A DNA stretch of 52,639 nt from Branchiostoma floridae (Eukaryota; Chordata; Leptocardii; Amphioxiformes; Branchiostomatidae): contig NC_049997.1 in assembly GCF_000003815.2 (NCBI RefSeq), positions 16,089,153 to 16,141,791 on the forward strand, given 5' to 3'. The notes below the pieces were generated by a model that was given only the letters and a program-made list of their open reading frames with translations, did no database searches and was not told the DNA's origin. Made by a program: the position numbers and the translations under genes. Each line of letters begins with the position of its first letter. Position 1 is the stretch's first letter. Shown here piece by piece: positions 1 to 10,693 of the stretch.

Positions 1-3000
1 GTTTTCTTCGCCTCTTTGTCATTATTTGTTTTCTTCACCTCTTTGTCATCATTTGTTTTCAAAACAAATCCCTGAGTATTGCGGACATTCTTTCTCTAAG
101 AAGTTGACGTCTTAGTTGAGTGACCCAGCGAGGACACTTTGAAAGGTCAGGGTTAACGTGACCTTGCAAAAAGTTGAAGGTCATTTGAGAACCCTCTAGT
201 CATCGTTCATACTGTGAATTTGTCAAAGGTCCAAGCCCCCTTTTTCTTGATTATGTAATCATAATATGAACTAGGGGCCTATTATCGATCTTGACCGTCG
301 ATTTTCGTCAACATGCCCCCCCCCCCAGGGAATTCCACCACAGACCTCGCTAACTTTGATCCTGATATAATTATTACCATATTATCATATTATTATAATA
401 AACATATTATTGAGATCGGGTCAGGTTATCGTATCCAGGCTAAACATACTGACATTTGTGATTCACTTGTGTGACATGGATACTAATTTCAATGGCGCTG
501 CAAAAAATTGAAAAAACAACAACAAAATCATTGGATATGGCGTTCAATGTTTTCGATCGCGTTAACAATATCTATGAAAAAAACTCCCATAACAGACATT
601 ATGTTTGGAAAGTATCTATAACAGTTTATTGGCCCTGTTTGAGTCAATGATCCATGCGGTGGGTAGTAGTACTGCAGATTATTAGCATAATTTATGTCAA
701 AGAACCTTTTGACGCAAAATCCTCTTTTTTATTCTCTACAATAAAAATGGTTATCTTTTATGGTACGTACAACAGCTTACAATTATCTTATTTTTACCAA
801 AAAGGTTATTTGTCAACATGAAATCGTAAAATCACATAACATTTTATCTGTGATCAAGGTAACCACAATGAAAAAATAGGATTTGCGGTGTGCATCCGCC
901 TACCAACCCTTCCACAGCATTAATTATGCAAATGATTATTTTTGGATGGCCTGTGTCTCCGACCTGTTTCACGGGCCAAATTTTAAACCAAAAGAAGACA
1001 TAGTACATACTTCACACTCACTTTTTCGGAGAAGAATGCTGAGGGTACGTGTACGCTTGATGTACTCGGTGACATACCATACGGCAAGGGCTGACTCCGA
1101 TACTTTGGAGCGTGGTATCATTTCATGAACGGGTATGATTCCTATGACAGCTCGTCTCCCGGCCCAGCCGCTATTTCTAAATTGAAGCGGAGCAATTAAA
1201 AACTTGAGACCAACCCCGTAGATATTCTCCGGGGTGCGCTAATGACCCGGGCGGGAGAGCAACACACCTAGCACCGTAGAGATACCGGGGACCTCACGAT
1301 GGTTTTGTTTGAACCTTTGTTTTTTCATGCTTTTCATTGAGGTCATGAGGGAAGAGGCAAGGGTAAGACAACGTATATATAACAAAGATACAGTCTACCT
1401 CATTAAAAGTCCTAATGTGTGCTATATCATAAAATCTATATACACAATGTTACATACATTGCACCGTGAAAATACATAATAGCGAGAGACATGATTCGAG
1501 TCCATCCATTTCGGGGCTGTGCGTATGTCTGGTCGTAGACTGTTCCAGGTGGTGGGTCCACGGTAGGCGATGGCTCTACAGAAGGTTTCTCGGCGGGGTT
1601 CTGGGACAGCAAGTTGATTGCTTGTGCTTGTCTAGTTGTTCTTGTGCTTTGGTCACGACAATAGATAATCTGGCGCATGTAGCTAGGGTTGGAGTTTGAT
1701 GTATGGCCGGCGTTATATTGTATTGGTATGGTTGGACGCAATGTTACCAAATGTTGGTTGGATTGAATGTGGTCACATTGTTTCCTCTCCAGACCCATCT
1801 TTTGAAATCTCGCTGTAGATATCATTGTGAATAATGTATGTACTATTTTAAACCATGTATATAGTACATACTTTGTAAGTAGAATATTGTTATCTATTAT
1901 CACGTCTATGTCAAATTCTGTTTGTATCGTCTTTGTGTCTGTCAGCAGGGTGAGCATGTGTGTGCTAAACAGCCAAACCAAAAAAATCAATTTCTAAAAA
2001 ATGGATTTGTAGACAAAAGCTCTTGCAACGTACGGCTAATAATGATGACAGTGACAAGATTTCCCCAATCACATACCAAATAAATTTATTTTCCCGAATA
2101 TATAGCACAAGTTTAAAGTTGGTAGTTTCGCAGCTAACAAATGCATACTACTTCACATTATACGATTGAGTACCCACTAGCCCCACTTGCATTAAAAAAA
2201 AACATTGAGTATTCTACTAAAATCCCCAAGTACTCTTTAATTAGATTATCAGCCTATGACTGAATACAATGTTTCTGACGAAGCCTGACAAAAGTTAGCT
2301 TACAAAACCAACTTGAGGGGCGACATAGAAAAACTCGTCTTGCTATGCGTTCTTCTTTGATATTTTCTGAATAATTGGCCTTCTTGGTGTGAACATCGCC
2401 CCTCATTTATGTCAAAAATATGCATGATAAAATAAGTAGAAGTGTCTATTCCAATAGGAAATACATGACTAGGGTCTGCATGGGTCTAGCGTCATTTTAT
2501 AATTCTGCAAAAAGTCGTCTTATTGTGTATTCATTTATACATGATCTATTGGAAAATAACACTCGCTTCTGGGGTCTGGGACTCCTTTAAACTCCGGAAG
2601 ATATTGTTATACACTATTCGTATAGTCATTCATATATAACTTAATACATCCACAATTATCGAACTAAGGCCACAATGACTTAATTTTATTAATAATATCC
2701 ACATGAGCATTGATTTTCGCCTGTTTTTTTTTAAAAAGTGGCCACATGTGACCAAATAGCATCCCTGGTGAATAAAAGTGTTTATGTTTGCCAGGGGATC
2801 TGCTCTCCAGGGTAAGGGGGCACGTGGTCAGGGCGTGGGGCCCCTTGTTTCCCTCTTTAAACTAAAATAGCAATAAAACATTATTGAAATGACAACGATT
2901 GTCTCTTTCAGTTATACCAGAGGTTAACAGACAAACCAACCCTGGGTGTTTAATCTTGTCGTTTAGTAGCATTTTTGGTGCTCTTGTGCATTCATTTTGA

Positions 3001-3499
3001 GTCTCTAAAGGATGCTATGCATAAAATTAAGTCAGTGTGGCCTAACCAACTAAAATTTCGAAGTCTTAACATATGTAATTCACTAACTTTTAATACCCCA
3101 ACAATATGTCAAAATTTCGGACTTACAGGCTTCACATATGTAATTCACTGACTTAAAATACCTTGCACATACAAGCATGTGACCTCTTTGCTGCCTGTAA
3201 AGAACATCAAAATACCAATCTTCGAGAACCTACTGCAAGCACAAACATTGCTAAAAATCAGCTGTTTTTTTCTTCTTCAATACAATATAGAGCTTTAAGA
3301 TAAAAACCCTTCCCTGTAATATGCACCTCCAAAATCCGGATCCAAACATATCCCAAGAAAAAAAAACATTTCTACTGGCACTTTTGCCAAGGGCACCTAA
3401 TCATTTTAAATAGGCAATCTGCGCCTGCTCTTGAATACCAAAATTTGCCCTAAATACAAGTATGTTCTGCTACCTCAATCATTTCCGGAAGTGCTACAT
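1..3499. other. Intergenic DNA, no supportable gene
   Basis: Starts with a 27-bp tandem duplication (1-54, TTTTCTTC.CCTCTTTGTCAT). A C-run lies near 315-327. At about 3050-3175 a stretch with ATATGTAATTCACT is imperfectly duplicated. An open frame of 184 codons (1436-1990, minus) has no recognisable domain. No polyadenylation signal can be placed with confidence downstream of the P450 stop. Confidence 0.5.
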
Positions 3500-3659
3500 C
3501 TATTTCCGGCAGGTCACGATCACTTTGGCAAGTGCATCCGCGTCAGGTGACCTCTCACCTCCCGGAAAGCTGAAGTGGAAGTTTTGCACCAGTCCTCCCA
3601 ACAGGAGATAAGTATCGGCCAGGCCCATTTTCTGTGCTGGGCATGCGCGACGACCAACA
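3500..3659 (-). CDS. P450 exon 10 (haem-binding cysteine to C-terminus)
   Basis: Begins with T|GTT GGT after an excellent acceptor (pyrimidine tract then TTATTAG). Encodes VGRRACPAQKMGLADTYLL, then LVQNFHFSFPGGERSPD and a stop after VIVTCRK. The cysteine is the haem ligand, and CPA replaces the more usual CxG. An intron inside this motif is a known CYP2-clan position. The end lacks about ten residues that relatives carry after the final beta strand. It cannot be joined in frame to exon 9 as the sequence stands. Confidence 0.85.
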
Positions 3660-3737
3660 CTAATAAGGGAGAGAATATGCAAGAGTAGATCAGATAACGC
3701 TTACATTGGACACTAGAGGACAATAGCCACTTACTAC

Positions 3738-3899
3738 TACTCTCCAAGCAGAGGTTAGGCTGCGGCTATTTTTTGAACGTTTTTTTTAGTCATTTTTATC
3801 GAGCTTTCTATCTTTTTTTTTATATCTTGCTGTGTCAAAACCTATTTGTATTGGCGTACTTCAAGAAAAATGACAAAATAGAAAGCCCGATAAAAACGA
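3738..3899. mobile_element. Truncated TIR element in P450 exon 9/intron 9
   Basis: Starts TACTCTCCAAGCAGAGG and ends inside GCCCGATAAAAACGA. The last 47 bases are identical to 32587-32633 in the complete relative at 32368-32687. The right terminal repeat (about 50 bp) is missing, and no 9-bp target duplication is present, so the junction with exon 9 is a deletion breakpoint. Immediately beyond the left end, on the minus strand, stands GTAGTAAGT, which may hold the original exon 9 donor. Confidence 0.85.
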
Positions 3900-4041
3900 G
3901 AGGGCTTTGGTATCAGCTTGCCAGTCTCATCCAGGAAACGTTCCGGACGGAATGTGTGGGGATCCCCCCAGATGTCAGGGTCATGGTGCAGCGCCCAAAG
4001 GTTCGGCACAACCACCGTGCCCTTCGGAATACGGTAACCAC
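3899..4041 (-). CDS. P450 exon 9, 3' end lost at a transposon junction
   Basis: Residues 375-421: [20 protein letters not shown], then [17 protein letters not shown] and GKLIPKPS. The acceptor CCCTTAG is good and the PERF motif is intact. After KPS, relatives continue to F-x-P-F-S and a donor. Here the DNA changes at about 3899 into a TIR element whose minus-strand reading adds some 16 residues and then stops at a TAG. The haem-motif phenylalanine is therefore absent. Confidence 0.85.
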
Positions 4042-4091
4042 CTAAGGGACAAGGGAATAAAGTCTTTGACTACTTGTTTATTATAAATATA

Positions 4092-4290
4092 TTGTTGCAT
4101 CCTAGATGTGCTTCTATCCTAGAAGCGTTTTCTGGGATAGAAGCAAGTCTGCGATATGTCTGCATCCCAGATGTGCTTCTATCCCAAAAGCGCTTTTGGA
4201 ATACCCTGAATACTACTTGTTTAGATATATTGTTGCATCCCATATGGGCTTTATCCTATAAGCGATTCTGGGATAAAGTGCATTAGGGAT
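4092..4290. repeat. Degenerate 70-bp repeats in P450 intron 8
   Basis: Three copies of a unit reading TTGCATCC.AGATGTGCTTCTATCC.AAAGCG start near 4092, 4160 and 4232. Each carries a short inverted pair around GGGATA/TATCCC. They lie wholly within the 662-bp intron between exons 8 and 9. Confidence 0.6.
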
Positions 4291-4703
4291 AGGTCTGAAA
4301 CACAGATATCCCTGAAGCGCTTGTAGGATTGAGCACATTTAGGCTTGTTGGAACACTTACTATGCCTTGAATATATACATACCCAACACCTTGGGTCATA
4401 GCAAAATTTTAAACTTTCTCAGCTTCAGTATGTTCAGCCGGAAAATAGATTCCGATTATGTAAACCTATTTGGCGATATGTTTTTTTTTCTCTGCAAAGT
4501 CACAATACATTCAAAAATTTGTTTTATATATAGAATCAATACATTGAACTATCCCTTTTTACGAGCAACCTAATTCTATCATAGCAGATGCCCCGTCTTA
4601 CACCCTATGTAATTTGCAAAAACATCATGCAGCCCGATAACCTTTTTTAATTTTTTTATTTTCAAATATTTATGAATACATTACAGAGGTAAGTTGTACT
4701 CAC

Positions 4704-4943
4704 GCAGTGATGTATCTTTAGTCGTGGCACGCGGTAAGGACAGTGGATCAGGGATTCCCATCCTCAGTACTTCATTCACAGTCGCCTCCGTGTATGGAGT
4801 ATCATGGCGGTCGCCAAGCCCAGGCAGCCTGTCCCGTCCGACTACAGTGTGAAGCTCGGCGGCTACCTTCTCCTGTATCTCCGGGTGGGCAGCCAGGGAC
4901 GGGATAGCCCAGAGTAGGGCAAGTTTCGTCGTTTCAGTTCCGC
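4704..4943 (-). CDS. P450 exon 8 (I-helix to K-helix)
   Basis: Residues 295-373. It completes the oxygen-activation motif GGTETT, followed by LALLWAIPSLAAHPEIQEKV, VVGRDRLP, the K-helix EATVNEVLR with the structural ExxR pair (Glu351, Arg354), and PRATTKDTSL. Acceptor ACTTACAG, donor CTGC|GTGAGT. All core catalytic residues in this exon are present. Confidence 0.92.
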
Positions 4944-5082
4944 CTGTAAGTTACCACAATTTGTTCTCACGAATATCAATCACAGAAGCCCCAAATAGCA
5001 TTCTCTACTCGTGAGCAGTATACTTTTGTACACTTGCAATTAGCCCCATGAATATGAATTTGCAATAAAACCTTTATCCGAG

Positions 5083-5294
5083 TGTAACGCTAGTTCACCT
5101 TTGTCCACGGGGTAACCTATATCTGTTGTTTCAACCGTGGTTTTCTATTGCAATATTTTTACAATATTTCATTTGACCAAGCATGTTCAAAATATTGCCG
5201 TTTGAAACCGCCACCCGTCGAATCGACCTACCTTTATGCCGTTTTTTTTTTCGAAACAACGGATATAGGTTTCCCCTCGAATAAGGTGAACTAA
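5083..5294. mobile_element. TIR element, GTAACGCTAGTTCACC family, in P450 intron 7
   Basis: Ends are inverted: TAACGCTAGTTCACCTTTGTCC at left, and GGATATAGG...GGTGAACTA at right. The internal CAACGGATATAGG/CCTATATCTGTTG pair extends the arms. Related copies lie at 17537-17765 and 41634-41857. No transposase is encoded. Confidence 0.75.
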
Positions 5295-5319
5295 TGATAC
5301 ATGAGGACATCAAACTCAC

Positions 5320-5445
5320 CCATAAAGACGTCATACACAATCTGCCTAAGATGAGTGTCTGTCAGTGCACTGATGTCGTATGCTCCATCCTCTTCCGCCT
5401 CCTTCTGAGCCTTGATCATGTGATCTGTGACGTCACGCATATCAT
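5320..5445 (-). CDS. P450 exon 7 (H-helix to start of I-helix)
   Basis: Residues 253-293: DMRDVTDHMIKAQKEAEEDG, then ISALTDTHLRQIVYDVFM. The segments RDVTD and LTDTHL..IVYDVF are diagnostic of the CYP17/CYP1 branch. Acceptor TATTACAG, donor ATGG|GTGAGT. The following intron is only 376 bp, and more than half of it is a TIR element (5083-5294). Confidence 0.88.
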
Positions 5446-5767
5446 CTGTAATAAAAAAAGATAAGGATGCTTTCCCTAGCCTCCAAAGCAAACTCCCTGG
5501 GCCTTTGTTTGTTACGCCTCAGGGGCTAGCCTAACAGTATAGAGTCATGTGATCCGACCGTTATTACCAGCTGCCTATTCATTAATGCCTTACCTAGCCT
5601 GGGTAGCACTCGGAAAGTAGTTCGCTCCGGCGTTCATTATATACCATATATATATAGCCGCTTCTAGCTCTAACATTCATTATACACGGTATATATCGCT
5701 TCTCTGCTGTTCTATCTGGAATCCTTGATCCTATTCTTAATGTCTGGAATCGTCCAAATTTTGGGGG

Positions 5768-5914
5768 TGCTGATTGGTCCCTACACATGAGCTAATTATG
5801 AAATGTAAATGCGATCGTTCGAACACTCGAAAAGCCCCGATGGTGCTGATTGGTCCCTACACATGAGCTAATTATGAAATGTAAATGCGATCGTTCGAAC
5901 ACTCGAAAAGCCCC
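5768..5914. repeat. Near-perfect 76-bp tandem duplication in P450 intron 6
   Basis: Two units starting TGCTGATTGGTCCCTACACA at 5768 and 5844 are identical for about 71 bases, then diverge within a C-run. The unit includes the inverted CGATCGTTCGAACACTCG stretch. Such identity implies a recent duplication or gene conversion. Confidence 0.85.
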
Positions 5915-6084
5915 CCTCCCAATTGTGAGAGGGCCTGTTAGTTGTCATCGAACGAGCGCTCTCGAACCTATTCCTTAATTCGCGCATTAACTGACTCAAG
6001 TTAGCAGCAAACGGTTTGAATTTGCAGGTCTCCAGACGAGTAGGGGCGGACTACTACCCGGATAACACCCAGGCTATGCCTTAC

Positions 6085-6171
6085 CTGGGTTAAATCCCTC
6101 GCGGTGACGGTCCACTTGGCGTTTGAAATACCTCCCCGTAGTGCAAGCAAGCTTCTGCAAGTCAGTCTTTG
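6085..6171 (-). CDS. P450 exon 6 (G-helix)
   Basis: Residues 224-251: KTDLQKLACTTGRYFKRQVD then RHREGFNP. The exon is 87 bp with acceptor CACACAG and donor AACCCAG|GTAAGG. The pattern of a basic helix followed by HRE.F.P precedes RD.TD in CYP17/CYP1 relatives, and exon 7 supplies exactly that. Confidence 0.85.
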
Positions 6172-6555
6172 CTGTGTGTACGTGATGGAAAGAAGAGGTG
6201 AAATTGTCAGTGAAAATTAAGGTTTCACTATTTCATAACACTTCCACACCATTTTTCTACATTATTAATTTTTTCAAAAAATTTGTTTGTGAATCATCAC
6301 TGTTAGGATTTTAGTTGAAAATATACAAATTTGACAATTTTGAAAATATACAAAATTGACGAAAGAACTTACAAATGTGAAAATAAACAAAATCGATATT
6401 ATAGTTTAAAAAACACAAAATCAACAATTATCAGACAATACCAGACATTCGTTAAAAATGTATGATCTAGTTAGCAACTAGATGTGTTGTACCGTTTGTA
6501 CTGGCTCTTAATTTCTAGTGTCATCTTCAACAATTTAGTTTGAAAATATTTTAAA

Positions 6556-7441
6556 GGCAACCTAAGCAATCTTAGAGCGTTAAAGTGGAAATATTCTGGA
6601 TAAGGCAATCTTTATTCATTTTTATTTATTTATTTATTTGGATTCTCCGCACTGACAATGGAGGGTATGGCGGAACAGGTGTCAAAGGACACCTTTTCGA
6701 AGCCGCCATACCTAAAACGTAACAATGATATACACCAAATCACACTACACATAAATACAAGAACAAATATCATAATCAATGTAAAGTTAAAATCAGGATA
6801 AATCAACTTAACAACACACATACATTATTGAGTCCAAATATGTGAAATAGATATACATGTAGTCATAATATAGGGCAAATTATCGTGGCCTTGTGGCAAT
6901 GTAAGTGGCGCAACAGCGTGCTAGTGACCATGTGCAAGCCTGCTCTAGCTTGAAGTTTTGTCGGAATCGTTTTTGCATAAATGAAGATAGCTTTCATTTA
7001 AAGGCAGACACATCGGACGGGATTGTGGCTGAAGCTCCCAGCCCTCTGGTTTCAACGGGAAGTTTGTTCCAAATTGTGATAAGTCGTGGTGTAAATGAGG
7101 AGGCAAATGAAGATGATCTTACTCTCTGAGAGACTAACATGTGTTTATGATATTGACATGTACTACACTATATTTCCACATTTATATAATTATTTCATAC
7201 ATTTAGCGGTAAAATAGGCCGCAGAAACAAGCCGCACAAGGATTCGCTAAATTTTGCCCCCCCCCCAAAAAAGTAGGCCTTGTTAACCGTGCGCATTGTT
7301 TCTACGGCGTTTATAACCACTCAAATTATCAAATAATGATGTAAATGTGGGAACAGAGTGTAATAAATGTCAATATCATACAGATTGTTTTATCCAGAAT
7401 ATGTCCACTTTTAACGCTGTAATATTGCTTACTAGGTTGCC
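6556..7441. mobile_element. TIR element of about 0.9 kb in P450 intron 5
   Basis: The left arm GGCAACCTAAGCAATCTTA continues to AGCGTTAAAGTGGAAATATTC. The right arm is its imperfect inverse (7387-7441). TATTTTAAA occurs just outside both ends, which may be the target duplication. The inside contains an open frame on each strand without known domains and a smaller nested hairpin (7147-7379). Confidence 0.7.
7147..7379. mobile_element. Hairpin element nested in the 6556-7441 element
   Basis: TGATATTGACATGTACTACA at the left pairs with TGTAATAAATGTCAATATCA at the right. Inner segments (CCGCAGAAACAA / TTGTTTCTACGG) continue the arms, so the whole 233 bp can fold on itself. A C-run sits near the loop. 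Confidence 0.65.
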
Positions 7442-7478
7442 ATTATTTTAAAAGGACAACGAGCAACGAGCTACAGAC

Positions 7479-7591
7479 CTCGATGAGGCAGGAATCCAAG
7501 GGAAGGGTAAATGTCGCCAAGAGGACGCTTTTTGTTCAATTCTTCGGACCTTTTTGTCATATTCTTAAAATCCTCGCTCTTCAGGTCAAAT
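7479..7591 (-). CDS. P450 exon 5 (F-helix region)
   Basis: Residues 186-222: FDLKSEDFKNMTKRSEELNK, then a segment ending DIYPSLGFLPHR. It fills the gap expected between the E-helix (exon 4) and the G-helix (exon 6), in the position of the VPWL...P segment of CYP17. Acceptor TTTCAACAG, donor CATCGAG|GTCTGT. The joins to both neighbours keep frame. Part of substrate recognition site 2 would lie here. Confidence 0.8.
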
Positions 7592-7600
7592 CTGTTGAAA

Positions 7601-7603
<3 letters not shown>

Positions 7604-7639
<36 letters not shown>

Positions 7640-8030
7640 ATCATTGTTATTATTATTAACATATGTATGTTTCCTACCAGTTTTCATGTAACATGTTATG
7701 CTTAATTGCCTAGTGCGTGTCTCTTGGTTTAAACACACACATGCACGCACACACACACACACACACACTTATACACACACGTACACACATAAGCACAGAC
7801 ACACATACACACACACGCGCATACACTCACACACACACACATACACACATAGGCATGCACACACATACACACTCTCACACACATACACATACACACAAGC
7901 ACGCACACACATACATACACACACAAACACACAGACACATACACACAAACACACATTCACAGACAAACACACACACACACATACACACACACATACATAC
8001 AGACATACGCACATACATACATATATACGT
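7604..8030. repeat. AT then CA-rich microsatellite in P450 intron 4
   Basis: (AT)n at 7604-7630, then an interrupted CA/ACAC/ATACAC tract at 7734-8030. The open frames here encode only His-Thr or Cys-Val repeats and are not genes. Confidence 0.9.
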
Positions 8031-8339
8031 TACATGTTCAGCTCCCACGTCAAATGTTTGTACACTGTTTCTTATTTTACCTAATATTGACAGCCAACGA
8101 AACGATTACAACAGTTTTGTTCAACGATTATTTGTCCCTGTGATATTTATCTACTTAAACAAATGACTCGGCAACGTTTTCTTAAAAAAAAAAGAACAAC
8201 ATTTTTTATGCATATATCAAAAGGACTTAGACCTGCTAGTCATTGAACTCCTAGGGCTTTGAGGATCTTCTGTGAGCGCGATTTAATCAGGCTATATAAA
8301 ATAGTTGTCAATCGATAATCGGCTATATCTAGACTATAC

Positions 8340-8498
8340 CTGACGCCAAAGGCAACTGGGCAGACAATATTGTAGATCAGATTGGAGATGTGCGCATTGA
8401 GATCCACTGCTTGACCCTCGACCTTCTCAAGTTCACCGATGATGTAACGAAACGCTTCATGGGCTTGGGTTTCCAGGTTTCTATCGGAGGCATATTCC
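8340..8498 (-). CDS. P450 exon 4 (D/E-helices)
   Basis: Residues 133-184, from EYASDRNLETQAHEAFRY to YNIVCPVAFGV. This matches the region of CYP17/CYP1 enzymes in which an N-x-I/V-x-x-x-xFG segment closes the E-helix. Acceptor CCTTAG, donor GTCAG|GTATAG. Confidence 0.87.
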
Positions 8499-9129
8499 CT
8501 AAGGACGAAAGGTAAAGATATAGTCAGACGGTTGGCGGTTTTTGTAACTGCAGGCTTAGACTCTGTGCAAGATGTTGCAATTTTTCGTTTGCTGAAATAT
8601 TGAAAAGACAATCTTACAAATGTGAATGTGATGTACCTAACTCATGAGGTCATAAAGCCAATGCGTTCATTAATGAATTATAGTAATCTTGACAAGCAAT
8701 TTACATACATAGCTGAGAAAGAGAGGAACATTTTAGTATAAACTAGAGTTCGGGGACCTCATACCTCCATGAAATATTTATTGCTTTTTTGTGGATGGTA
8801 TGTATGTTTATAGTCGGTTGTATTTGAGAGTAATGGTTATATAATATAAATGTTATGGGAAAGTAGTGGTGTATTTATTTAATGACACAGAGGATGTCCA
8901 TCTGATTAGTAATTATCAAAATGTGACACTTAATTGTGTAATGTGCGTTTAAGAGGTCGACGGCATATGGTAGCGTGGTGTTCCTTAAGCTTGATGTTTG
9001 GCATTTAAAATGTCTGAGGTTGTCAGCATTATTGATGAGGTTCGACTATGTGCCTCAGAGCTGTGTGGTGGGAGGAAGTTGGGAAACTCAGAAAGAAGAA
9101 GGGATGTGGCCAACTTTAGTCAGATGGTG

Positions 9130-9670
9130 ATTTGATTTTCCACCAATATGTCATAACATCAACTGTTCACACGGTACAAAAACGAGATGCACACTTTCCT
9201 CTGACAGCCCAACACCAACTGTAAGATGAATACTTGGCGCCAACCCCGTCTGCTAAAAAACAAGTACCATTGGCTACGAAAGAGACAACTAACAACTGTC
9301 CCTTATCGTAACAAAATCAGAACATCTGTGTCGCCCATAAAACTTCTGACACCCAACCCAAATGAGAGGACCTAATGGCATTTTAAACAGCTGTCACCTC
9401 ACCATCTGCTTGGAGCTAAGCCCATTAACAAACACATAAAGCACGATGCCTGTACCAATATATCTCAGATATAGGGGTGATTTCTGATATTATTACATCG
9501 ATTATAACGACAGATACGGCTCCCAAAATCTCATCGATTCGAGCTTTCATCACACCCCACCAACACAACAAGTATGAAACCAATCCATTCAGCCGTTCTT
9601 GAGTAATCATCTACACAGACAGAGACACATAACAGAAAATATAACCTCCATTCCATGACATTTCATGGAG
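9130..9670. repeat. Dispersed repeat ending in a CATTTCATGGAGG palindrome
   Basis: Contains CCATTCAGCCGTTCTTGAGT, a short purine/pyrimidine tract (CACAGACAGAGACACA), then AACCTCC...CATTTCATGGAGGT. The same order, with a long (AC)n in place of the tract, recurs at 40800-41297. Lies in P450 intron 3. Confidence 0.6.
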
Positions 9671-9708
9671 GTAATGAGGTATGCAAAATAAGATATAGCC
9701 TATAGGAT

Positions 9709-9963
9709 ATAGGAGAATTCTTGTACACAACCAGCATGTACTTATTCTGCTTACCTTTCGGTGTCTATTGAACACCCTTCGCAGAGCTTCTGACTGTAGT
9801 TCTAGTTCTCGCCGCTATATATGTAGCCGATGTAGGTGGCGCTTTTGCGGTGAGAACACAATCCCAAACGTGGCCAAGTTTGTACCCCCCCCTCGTGAAG
9901 GTGATAGACACCGAAACGCAAGCACAGTAAGTACATCCTGGTTGTTTACAAGAATTCTCCTAT
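9709..9963. mobile_element. TIR element with arms of about 60 bp in P450 intron 3
   Basis: The left arm ATAGGAGAATTCTTGTACAC continues through CAACCAG.ATGTACTTA to TTTCGGTGTCTAT. The right arm is its inverse and ends GAATTCTCCTAT. The 255-bp element has no coding capacity. The arms are highly similar, which suggests a fairly young insertion. Confidence 0.85.
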
Positions 9964-10045
9964 GTCGTATATTTTACCAACCCGATGTAATTATTTTCGG
10001 AAATAAAAACATACTTTACAATATTTCGTAATATTTGGTACGAAC

Positions 10046-10139
10046 CTGAGAGCGCTCTTCATGAGTTTGCTGTGCTGTTTCCAGGCTGGATTGTAGTCAG
10101 TAAAGGCCATGTTTTTCCTGCCCTCCGATTCTATTTCAT
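10046..10139 (-). CDS. P450 exon 3 (C-helix)
   Basis: Residues 102-131, containing the C-helix tryptophan segment NPAWKQHSKLMKSALR. In P450s the W and basic residues here contact a haem propionate. Acceptor GTTTTAG, donor CTCAG|GTTCGT. Phases match exons 2 and 4. It is only 94 bp long, so a simple ORF scan misses it. Confidence 0.85.
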
Positions 10140-10395
10140 CTAAAACGCATAAACATGGGTTTCACAGTTGTGATGTTTATACTTTTTATGGATAATAAAT
10201 ACCACGGATCCAAGGAGTCCGATTACTGTACCGGGGCCTCTTACACTCAGTCCCGTAAAATATTCCAAGCATTTGATGTAAGCGTCTCGGATAGTAATTG
10301 AATGGCACTTAAACTACATGATTAGAACATTTCATGGAGTAATGAGGTCTTTGAACTCTTTTCAATTAGTCCATGAACACTACATGTTTCAAATG

Positions 10396-10690
10396 GGAGT
10401 CATACTCCTACACAGGGACATCCAACGGCGAAACCACCTGTCTGGATGTACCCTGCTTTCTCAACCGTCACCCTTAGTTCCTGACAGCTCTACTTATGAA
10501 TATTCATGAGTTTACTCTTATCTATGCCAGATCCCTTTTGAAAACTGAAAGGTCTATTCTCTGATTGGCTGACAGCTGGATAGTGGTGACACCCACAGGA
10601 ACTAAGTGACGGTTGAGAAAGCAGGGTACATCCAGACAGGCGATTTCGCCGTTGGATGTCCCTGCGTAGGAAGATGATAGGAGTCATACT
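10396..10690. mobile_element. Long hairpin element beside the P450 exon 2 donor
   Basis: Arms of about 75-85 bp (CCTACACAGGGACATCCAAC... ending TTAGTTCCTG) are almost perfect inverses around a spacer of about 110 bp. GGAGTCATACT occurs at both flanks (10396-10406 and 10680-10690). The right copy overlaps the GTGAGT donor of exon 2 (10693-10688), yet the donor is intact. Confidence 0.85.
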
Positions 10691-10693
10691 CAC

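Noticed and set aside
3660-3682. Coding reading LSLI before VGRRAC, making an unusual Phe-to-Ile haem motif
   Set aside because: A pyrimidine tract and TTATTAG form a strong acceptor directly before T|GTTGGT, so these bases are intron. An intron in the haem motif is a known CYP2-clan position.
7698-8166. His/Thr- and Cys/Val-rich frames
   Set aside because: They are readings of CA/TG microsatellite in six frames. The same applies at 24337-24605, 29972-30418 and 40839-41265.
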